Assembly (NCBI GenBank): GCA_023415545.1
Contig: JAEZKJ010000098.1
Location: 1-6,222 of the forward strand
Reading direction: 5' to 3'
DNA: 6,222 bases
DNA from: Bacteroidota bacterium
GTDB lineage: Bacteria; Bacteroidota; Bacteroidia; Bacteroidales; Bacteroidaceae
This document shows, in pieces, positions 1 to 5,134 of this stretch; positions within the stretch are counted from its first letter, which is position 1; every line of letters begins with the position of its first letter. The translations under genes and the position numbers were made by a program. The notes beneath the pieces were generated by a model. The model had not been told where the DNA came from, did not search any database, and worked only from the letters and a program-made list of their open reading frames with translations.

Positions 1-168
1 GGACCTATCATCGAACAAGATGTAGTACGAATTACCCACAAAGATTCTATCAATGACTTGATAAGTAAGGGTAAGGATCTTGAAAAAATTGTTCTTTCTC
101 GAGCTGTGCATAAACATATTGAGAGAAAAGTATTAGCATTTAAAAATAAAACAGTAATTTTCAGCTAA
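1..168 (+). CDS. C-terminal end of an unidentified protein (5' truncated)
   Basis: Reading frame 1 is open from the left edge to a TAA at 166-168 and gives the last 55 residues of a protein; the other two forward frames are closed by early stops. The tail is charged and probably helical, with the stretch KDLEKIVLSRAVHKHIERKV around residues 26-45, and it ends in TVIFS. I do not recognise the family. The KIVLSR string loosely recalls isochorismate synthases, but there it is not so close to the C-terminus, so I give this no weight. It does not look like the end of HisB, which would be the expected neighbour in an E. coli-type his operon. Its stop codon overlaps the hisH start by one base (TAATG), so the two are probably co-transcribed and translationally coupled. 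Only the last part is present, so its function cannot be called. Confidence 0.7.
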   Translation, partial: GPIIEQDVVRITHKDSINDLISKGKDLEKIVLSRAVHKHIERKVLAFKNKTVIFS

Positions 169-758
169 TGAAAGTTGCAATAGTAAAATATAACGCAGGT
201 AACATCTATTCAGTGGACTATGCACTGAAAAGATTGGGTGTGGAGGTAGAGATTACTGCCGACAAAGAGAAACTTATGAGCGCCGATAAGGTTATTTTTC
301 CTGGCGTAGGTGAAGCAAAGACAACTATGGATCATCTTCAAAGTTGTGGGCTTGACAAACTTATTAAAGATCTTAAACAACCTCTTCTTGGAGTATGTCT
401 TGGCATGCAACTTATGTGTAATTACCTTGAAGAGGGTGATACTCATGGACTAGGAATTTTCGACGTTGATGTAAAGAGATTTATACCTAAACTTCAGTCC
501 GAAAAAGTTCCACATATGGGATGGAACAATTTGTACGAAATGAAAGATGATCTTTTTAAAGGCTTCACGAAAGAGAAGTTTGTATATTTTGTTCATAGTT
601 ATTATGTTCCTGTTAATGAGTTCACTGCTGCTAAAACAGATTATATAATTCCTTTCAGTGCTTCACTTCATCGCGATAATTTTTACGCCACACAGTTTCA
701 TCCCGAAAAGAGTGGAGCTGTAGGTGAAAGGATTTTAAAGAATTTCCTGGATATTTAA
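168..758 (+). CDS. hisH: Imidazole glycerol phosphate synthase, glutamine amidotransferase subunit HisH
   Basis: This 196-residue cytoplasmic protein has the normal HisH length. It is a class I (triad) glutamine amidotransferase that hydrolyses glutamine and passes ammonia to HisF, which makes IGP and AICAR from PRFAR. The catalytic triad is visible: nucleophile Cys77 in LLGVCLGMQ, and His178 and Glu180 in QFHPEKSG. The oxyanion-strand motif PGVG is at 45-48. The N-terminus YNAGNIYSV (8-16) and the segment VPHMGWN (114-120) are family hallmarks. The ATG overlaps the stop of the upstream gene by one base and there is no obvious Shine-Dalgarno sequence, so translational coupling is likely. The partner hisF lies two genes downstream, with hisA between, the order seen in E. 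coli (hisH-A-F-I). No key residue is missing, so the enzyme should be active. Confidence 0.97.
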   Translation: MKVAIVKYNAGNIYSVDYALKRLGVEVEITADKEKLMSADKVIFPGVGEAKTTMDHLQSCGLDKLIKDLKQPLLGVCLGMQLMCNYLEEGDTHGLGIFDVDVKRFIPKLQSEKVPHMGWNNLYEMKDDLFKGFTKEKFVYFVHSYYVPVNEFTAAKTDYIIPFSASLHRDNFYATQFHPEKSGAVGERILKNFLDI

Positions 759-807
759 ACTTTAGGAAATTGAAATTTATTTGTGTTTTATTGTAAAAAA
801 GAAAATA

Positions 808-1530
808 ATGATAGAAATTATTCCGGCAATAGATATTATAGAGGGTAAATGTGTACGTCTTTCACAAGGAGATTATTCTAAAAAAAAGGTGTACAACGAA
901 GATCCTGTTGAGGTAGCAAAAGAGTTTGAAGCACATGGTATGCGCCGACTTCATGTTGTTGACCTAGATGGTGCTGCTTCACATCATATTGTGAATTACA
1001 AAGTTCTTGAAAAAATTGCCACTCGCACATCTATGATTATTGATTTTGGAGGTGGCATAAAGAGCGACAAGGACTTAGTAATTGCATTCGAAAATGGTGC
1101 ACAAATGGTCACTATTGGTAGCGTAGCTGTAAAACATCCAACGCTTATGGAGAGATGGATTGGAATGTTTGGAAGTGAAAAGATAATTCTTGGAGCTGAC
1201 GCTAAGGATGAAAAAATATCAATTAATGGATGGAAAGAAGATAGTCAAATCGAGCTCCTACCCTTTCTGAAAGATTACACTAAAAAAGGAATACGAAAAG
1301 TTCTTTGCACAGATATCAGCAGAGATGGGATGCTAACCGGACCATCAACTGAACTTTACAAGAAGATAATAGAAGAATTTCCACAAATGCACTTAATAGC
1401 TAGTGGAGGAATAAGCTGCTTAGATGATATTAAAAAATTAGAAGAGGCTAAAATACCTGCTGTAGTTTTTGGAAAGGCTATATATGAGGGTAAAATATCA
1501 TTAAAAGAGTTATCACAATTTTATTATTAA
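808..1530 (+). CDS. hisA: ProFAR isomerase HisA
   Basis: HisA is a (beta/alpha)8-barrel enzyme that carries out the Amadori-type isomerisation of ProFAR to PRFAR, the substrate of HisH-HisF. I place the start at the ATG at 808, which gives 240 residues beginning MIEIIPAID, the usual length and N-terminus. The frame is open back to a TTG at 781, but the nine extra residues (MCFIVKKKI) have no family counterpart. With this start, the catalytic acids are Asp9 (PAID) and Asp169 in TDISRDGM (168-175). FGGGIKS (80-86), GADAKD (129-134), ASGGIS (198-203) and FGKAIYEGK (221-229) are barrel loops, several of them phosphate-binding. A 49-base gap separates it from hisH; the sequence just before the ATG is A-rich rather than Shine-Dalgarno-like. 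The gap to hisF is 10 bases, so the genes are almost certainly in one operon. Confidence 0.96.
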   Translation: MIEIIPAIDIIEGKCVRLSQGDYSKKKVYNEDPVEVAKEFEAHGMRRLHVVDLDGAASHHIVNYKVLEKIATRTSMIIDFGGGIKSDKDLVIAFENGAQMVTIGSVAVKHPTLMERWIGMFGSEKIILGADAKDEKISINGWKEDSQIELLPFLKDYTKKGIRKVLCTDISRDGMLTGPSTELYKKIIEEFPQMHLIASGGISCLDDIKKLEEAKIPAVVFGKAIYEGKISLKELSQFYY

Positions 1531-1540
1531 CAGATAGCCT

Positions 1541-2296
1541 ATGTTAACAAAACGAATAATACCATGTCTTGATATTAAAGATGGAAAGACTGTTAAGGGG
1601 ACAAATTTTGAAAACCTAAGAAACGCCGGTGATCCAGTTGAACTTGGCAAATTATATAGTGAACAGGGGGCTGATGAGTTGACGTTTCTTGATATAACAG
1701 CTTCTTTCGAGGGTAGAAAGACATTTACAGATATGGTAAAAAAAGTTGCTGCCAATATCAGTATACCATTTACTGTGGGTGGTGGAATAAACGAGTTGAA
1801 AGATGTTGATAGACTTTTGAATGCCGGAGCAGATAAAATATCTATAAACTCTTCAGCAATAAAAAATCCTCAACTCATAGAAGATATTGCAAAAAACTTT
1901 GGTCAACAAGTTTGTGTTGTGGCTATTGATGCTAAAGAGGTTAATGGAGTATGGAAATGTTATCTCAATGGAGGACGAGTTGAAACAGATAAAACTCTTT
2001 TCGATTGGGCTCATGAAGCTAATGAAAGGGGTGCCGGTGAGATACTTTTCACTAGCATGAATCATGATGGAGTGAAAGAAGGATATGCTAATGAAGCTCT
2101 ATCAAAACTCTCTGATATTCTCTCTATCCCACTCATTGCATCGGGTGGAGCAGGATGTATGGAGGATTTTTACGATGCTTTCAATGAAGGAAAAGCTGAT
2201 GCTGCATTGGCTGCCTCTGTTTTTCATTTCGCAGAAATTAAAATTCCAGAATTAAAAAGATATCTTTGCGAAAGAAATATTAATGTAAGATTATAA
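1541..2296 (+). CDS. hisF: Imidazole glycerol phosphate synthase, cyclase subunit HisF
   Basis: This 251-residue barrel protein has the standard HisF length. It takes PRFAR and ammonia delivered through the barrel from HisH and releases IGP (to histidine) and AICAR (to purines). The catalytic aspartates fall at the classical positions: Asp11 in IPCLDIKDG and Asp130 in VVAID. The N-terminal run KRIIPCLDIKDGKTVKG and the phosphate-binding loops VGGGIN (79-84), SINSSA (101-106) and ASGGAG (200-205) are all present. The loop TSMNHDGVKEGY (171-182) carries Asp176; in many bacteria this segment reads TSMDRDGT, so Asn-His is a variant of the two preceding positions, probably a lineage difference. 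The start ATG lies 10 bases after the hisA stop, with no strong Shine-Dalgarno sequence. It is expected to assemble with the HisH encoded at 168-758. Confidence 0.97.
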   Translation: MLTKRIIPCLDIKDGKTVKGTNFENLRNAGDPVELGKLYSEQGADELTFLDITASFEGRKTFTDMVKKVAANISIPFTVGGGINELKDVDRLLNAGADKISINSSAIKNPQLIEDIAKNFGQQVCVVAIDAKEVNGVWKCYLNGGRVETDKTLFDWAHEANERGAGEILFTSMNHDGVKEGYANEALSKLSDILSIPLIASGGAGCMEDFYDAFNEGKADAALAASVFHFAEIKIPELKRYLCERNINVRL

Positions 2297-2317
2297 AATA
2301 TAATAACTGATATAAAT

Positions 2318-2929
2318 ATGGGACTTGATTTTGGCAAAATGGATGGACTAATTCCTGCTATAATCCAGGACAACTATACTCAAAAAGTGTTGATGCTTGG
2401 ATTTATGAACGAAGAGGCATACAATAAGACTCTTGAAACTGGAAAAGTTACATTCTTCAGCCGTACAAAAAACAGACTTTGGACAAAAGGTGAAGAGAGT
2501 GGTAACTTTTTGAACGTGGTTTCTATTAAAGAGGATTGTGACAATGATACTCTTCTTATTATGGTAAATCCGGTAGGACCTGTATGCCACAAAGGAACAG
2601 ATACTTGTTGGGGCGATAAAAACAGTCAAGATATTATGTTCCTTAAAGAGCTTCAGGATTTTATTGACAAACGTTATCAAGAGATGCCTGAGGGGTCGTA
2701 TACAACATCTCTTTTCCAATCGGGTGTAAACAAAATAGCTCAGAAAGTTGGTGAAGAGGCAGTAGAAACAGTTATTGAGGCTACTAATGGAACTGATGAA
2801 AGATTGATATACGAAGGAGCTGATTTAATATATCACATGATTGTACTATTGACATCAAAAGGATATAGAATAGAAGATTTGGCCAGAGAACTTAAAGAAA
2901 GACATAGCAAAACCTGGAAAAAACATTAA
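2318..2929 (+). CDS. hisIE: Bifunctional PR-AMP cyclohydrolase / PR-ATP pyrophosphatase HisIE
   Basis: This 203-residue fusion performs the second and third steps of histidine synthesis. The HisE part removes pyrophosphate from PR-ATP, and the HisI part opens the adenine ring of PR-AMP to give ProFAR, the HisA substrate. The HisI domain covers about residues 1-108: FFSRTKNRLWTKGEESGN (46-63), the metal-binding DCDND cluster (Asp73, Asp75, Asp77) and the zinc-ligand cysteines in GPVCHKGTDTCW (Cys90, Cys97). The HisE domain covers about 109-203: an all-helical MazG-like pyrophosphohydrolase fold with KVGEEAVE (143-150, Glu146, Glu147, Glu150) and EGADLIYH (166-173, Glu166, Asp169). All expected metal ligands are visible in both halves. 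It starts 21 bases after hisF, and its stop is only 2 bases from the next gene, an ABC ATPase unrelated to histidine synthesis. Confidence 0.96.
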   Translation: MGLDFGKMDGLIPAIIQDNYTQKVLMLGFMNEEAYNKTLETGKVTFFSRTKNRLWTKGEESGNFLNVVSIKEDCDNDTLLIMVNPVGPVCHKGTDTCWGDKNSQDIMFLKELQDFIDKRYQEMPEGSYTTSLFQSGVNKIAQKVGEEAVETVIEATNGTDERLIYEGADLIYHMIVLLTSKGYRIEDLARELKERHSKTWKKH

Positions 2930-2931
2930 TT

Positions 2932-3627
2932 ATGGAGAATGATTGTCTAATAAAATATAAGGATGTTGCGATAAACCAACAGGAACTCTCTATCCTCGAA
3001 GATGTAAACTTTGAGATAAACAAAGGGGAATTTGTTTACCTTATTGGCAAAGTTGGAACAGGAAAAAGCTCACTGCTAAAAACAATTTATGGGGAACTAC
3101 CGATATTGAGCGGAGAAGCAACTGTTCTGAATTATAATATGATGACAATCAAGCATCGTGCCATTCAGGAGTTAAGAAGAAGAATAGGGATTGTGTTCCA
3201 AGATTTTCAATTGCTTACAGATAGAACTGTTTATGAAAATCTGAAATTTGTCCTAAAAGCAACAGGCTGGCAAAATAAATTTGAGATAGAAGAGAGAATA
3301 GAAGAGGTTCTTAAAGAGGTAGGAATGGAAGGGAAAGGTTATAAAATGCCTAATGAACTATCTGGAGGTGAACAACAACGTATTGTCATAGCACGAGCTA
3401 TACTTAACCGTCCGGAGATGATTCTTGCCGATGAACCTACAGGTAACCTTGATAGTGAAACAGGAAGAAAAATTGTTGAACTTCTTAAATCTGTCTGTCT
3501 TAGAGGTGCTGCCATCATTATGACAACTCATAATCTATCACTATTGAAAGAATATCCTGGAATAGTTTACAAATGCGATGATCATAGAGTTATTGAGGTA
3601 ACTGAAGAGTTTAATTTTAAAAATTAG
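2932..3627 (+). CDS. ftsE: FtsE-like ABC transporter ATP-binding protein
   Basis: This 231-residue ABC ATPase has the length of FtsE. It shows Walker A GKVGTGKS (39-46), Q-loop Gln90 in VFQDFQLL, the signature LSGGEQQR (143-150), Walker B MILADEPTGNLD (163-174, Asp167 and Glu168) and switch His200 in TTHN. VFQDFQLL followed by RTVYENL, and DEPTGNLD, are typical of the FtsE/LolD/MacB group. In the family, FtsE binds the membrane protein FtsX and controls peptidoglycan hydrolases at the division site. No ftsX or other permease lies in this window, so the assignment to FtsE rather than LolD- or MacB-type ATPases rests on length and wording. The ATG is 2 bases after the hisIE stop, implying co-transcription with the his genes. 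An aromatic A-loop residue is not evident near Ile14-Asn15. A weak AT-only inverted repeat follows the stop. Confidence 0.82.
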   Translation: MENDCLIKYKDVAINQQELSILEDVNFEINKGEFVYLIGKVGTGKSSLLKTIYGELPILSGEATVLNYNMMTIKHRAIQELRRRIGIVFQDFQLLTDRTVYENLKFVLKATGWQNKFEIEERIEEVLKEVGMEGKGYKMPNELSGGEQQRIVIARAILNRPEMILADEPTGNLDSETGRKIVELLKSVCLRGAAIIMTTHNLSLLKEYPGIVYKCDDHRVIEVTEEFNFKN

Positions 3628-3661
3628 CATTTTTATCTCATTTCCATAAAAAGTAAGAGCA

Positions 3662-3676
3662 AAATGATTATCATTT
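3662..3676. promoter_or_regulatory. Perfect 7-1-7 palindrome upstream of lysC, possible operator (Fur-box-like)
   Basis: AAATGATTATCATTT is a perfect inverted repeat with 7-base arms around a single central T at 3669. Its core AATGAT-n-ATCATT is identical to the corresponding core of the classical Fur consensus (GATAATGATAATCATTATC), differing only at the central base; over the full 19 positions 13 match, because the outer flanks do not. It is centred 20 bases upstream of the first base of the putative -7 box, so it covers the -33 region, where a bound repressor would block polymerase. The palindrome is observed directly; binding by Fur or any other regulator is inference, and the surrounding DNA is AT-rich, which raises the chance of coincidence. 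Confidence 0.4.
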
Positions 3677-3688
3677 AAGTATTTTTTA

Positions 3689-3696
3689 TAACTTTG
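3689..3696 (+). promoter_or_regulatory. Putative Bacteroidota-type promoter (-7 box) for lysC
   Basis: TAACTTTG fits the TAnnTTTG -7 consensus used by the primary sigma factor of Bacteroidota. A start of transcription a few bases further on (about 3700-3703) would leave a leader of roughly 35-40 bases before the lysC ATG. No TTTG is seen at the expected -33 position, about 19-21 bases upstream; that space is occupied by the palindrome at 3662-3676. The location, in the largest gap between genes upstream of lysC, supports the call. The leader is too short for a lysine riboswitch. Confidence 0.55.
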
Positions 3697-3738
3697 TGAC
3701 GAAATAAATAATAGAAACATTAATATACGTAACGAAAA

Positions 3739-5058
3739 ATGAAAGTTTTAAAGTTTGGAGGTACTTCAGTTGGTTCTGCTCAAAGAATGAAAGAGGTAGC
3801 CAAATTGATTACTGACGGCGAGCAGAAAATAGTTGTATTATCTGCTATGTCGGGTACAACAAATACTCTTGTGGAAATTTCGGATTATCTTTACAAAAAG
3901 AATCCCGATGGTGCCAATGAGATTATCAACCGACTGGAAAGTAAATATAAACAGCACGTTGATGAACTATATTCGACTCAAGAGTATAAACAGAAAACGA
4001 GTGAGTTTTTGAAAGCTCAGTTTGATTACATTCGTTCGTACACTAAAGACATTTTCACCCTTTTTGAAGAGAAGGTTATCCTTGCACAAGGTGAACTTAT
4101 ATCAACAAATATGGTGACTAACTACCTACTTGAACAGGGTGTAAATGCGGTTCTATTACCTGCTCTTGAATTTATGCGTACTGATAAGAATGCAGAACCT
4201 GACCCTATATATATTAAGGATAAACTTGAAGCACAACTTGAACTTCATAAAGGAGCTGATATATATATTACTCAGGGCTACATCTGTAGAAATGCATATG
4301 GAGAGATAGACAACCTTCAAAGAGGTGGTAGTGATTATACTGCGTCTTTAATTGGTGCTGCTATCAACGCTTCTGAAATTCAGATATGGACTGATATTGA
4401 TGGTATGCATGATAATGACCCTCGAGTAGTGGAGAAAACATCTCCTGTTCGTCATCTTCATTTTGAAGAGGCTGCCGAGTTGGCATATTTTGGAGCAAAA
4501 ATACTTCACCCTACATGTATACAGCCTGCTAAATATGCAAATATTCCTGTAAGACTACTTAATACAATGGAACCGGAAGCTTTCGGTACATTGATTTCTA
4601 ATGATACTGAAAAGGGTAAAATTAAAGCTGTTGCTGCAAAAGAGAATATTACTGCTATCAAGATTAAGTCAAGCAGAATGCTTCTTGCTCATGGTTTCTT
4701 AAGAAAAGTATTTGAAATATTTGAGAGCTACCAAACATCTATCGATATGATTTGTACCTCCGAAGTGGGTGTATCGGTTTCTATAGATAACACAAAACAT
4801 CTTAATGAGATACTTGATGATCTTAAGAAATATGGTACAGTTACTGTTGACAAAAACATGTGTATAGTATGTGTTGTGGGAGATCTTGAATGGGAAAACA
4901 TTGGCTTTGAAGCTAGAACACTAGATGCTCTTAAAGATATCCCAGTGAGAATGATTTCATATGGTGGAAGTAACTACAATATATCCTTCCTCATTAAGGA
5001 AGTTGATAAAAAAAGAGCTCTTCAAAACCTAAGCGACCATCTATTCAACGGAAAATAA
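3739..5058 (+). CDS. lysC: Aspartokinase, monofunctional, probably lysine-sensitive (AKIII type)
   Basis: This 439-residue enzyme phosphorylates aspartate, the committed step toward lysine/diaminopimelate, threonine and methionine. The kinase domain spans about 1-290: KFGGTSVGS (5-13) binds ATP and aspartate, Glu119 lies in AQGEL, RGGSDYTA is at 195-202 and WTDIDGMHDNDPR at 217-229. Two ACT domains follow (about 300-439). The region RMLLAHGFLRKVFEIF (313-328), then SIDMICTSEVGVSV (334-347), aligns with the lysine-binding ACT of E. coli LysC with a constant offset of 4, keeping Met314, Gly319, Phe320, Leu321, Asp336 and Thr340; Ala317 replaces E. coli Ser321. No homoserine dehydrogenase domain is fused: the protein ends after MISYGGSNYNISFLI (405-419) and a last helix. 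The start ATG sits behind A-rich DNA without a Shine-Dalgarno sequence. It is likely transcribed from the promoter at 3689 and followed by a terminator-like hairpin before lysA. Confidence 0.95.
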   Translation: MKVLKFGGTSVGSAQRMKEVAKLITDGEQKIVVLSAMSGTTNTLVEISDYLYKKNPDGANEIINRLESKYKQHVDELYSTQEYKQKTSEFLKAQFDYIRSYTKDIFTLFEEKVILAQGELISTNMVTNYLLEQGVNAVLLPALEFMRTDKNAEPDPIYIKDKLEAQLELHKGADIYITQGYICRNAYGEIDNLQRGGSDYTASLIGAAINASEIQIWTDIDGMHDNDPRVVEKTSPVRHLHFEEAAELAYFGAKILHPTCIQPAKYANIPVRLLNTMEPEAFGTLISNDTEKGKIKAVAAKENITAIKIKSSRMLLAHGFLRKVFEIFESYQTSIDMICTSEVGVSVSIDNTKHLNEILDDLKKYGTVTVDKNMCIVCVVGDLEWENIGFEARTLDALKDIPVRMISYGGSNYNISFLIKEVDKKRALQNLSDHLFNGK

Positions 5059-5075
5059 AAACTATACAATACTAT

Positions 5076-5108
5076 GAAAAAGGCGGAAAATATCATTTCG
5101 CCTTTTTC
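5076..5108 (+). terminator. Intrinsic terminator-like hairpin between lysC and lysA
   Basis: A 10-bp perfect stem pairs 5076-5085 (GAAAAAGGCG) with 5099-5108 (CGCCTTTTTC) around a 13-base AT-rich loop. The GC core next to the loop, with an A-tract on the left and a T-tract on the right, is the shape of a rho-independent terminator that could work in either direction. It begins 18 bases after the lysC stop and ends 26 bases before the lysA ATG. Since lysA follows in the same direction and no TAnnTTTG box is evident in the rest of the gap, it may act as a partial terminator that lowers lysA transcription relative to lysC. Confidence 0.75.
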
Positions 5109-5134
5109 TGTATCGAGAAACAACAATTAGAATT

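Noticed and set aside
770..790. Possible internal promoter (TTTATTTG) between hisH and hisA
   Set aside because: It misses the required A at the second position of TAnnTTTG, no -33 element is seen, and the gap is short within an apparent operon.
781..807. TTG start at 781 extending HisA by nine residues
   Set aside because: The extra MCFIVKKKI has no counterpart in HisA; the ATG at 808 gives the standard MIEIIPAID start and the usual length, with A-rich DNA before it.
2348..2719. 123-codon minus-strand open frame opposite hisIE
   Set aside because: It lies entirely antisense to a well-supported enzyme gene and its cysteine-rich, low-complexity translation resembles no protein family; it is a shadow frame. 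The other minus-strand frames (210-446, 1513-1755, 1853-2065, 2380-2592) are rejected for the same reason.
3630..3652. Inverted repeat TTTTTAT / ATAAAAA just after ftsE, as a terminator
   Set aside because: The stem is only 7 A-T pairs with a 9-base loop, no GC pairs and no T-run after it; such repeats are expected by chance in DNA this AT-rich.
3628..3738. Lysine riboswitch upstream of lysC
   Set aside because: The whole gap is 111 bases and the predicted leader is under 40; a lysine riboswitch needs about 170 bases with several conserved helices, none of which is seen.
5074..5130. 18-codon frame (ATG AAA AAG ...) between lysC and lysA, as a possible lysine-sensing leader peptide
   Set aside because: Its start and two lysine codons come from the A-tract of the terminator stem. 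No alternative antiterminator pairing was seen, and two lysine codons are too few to argue for attenuation.
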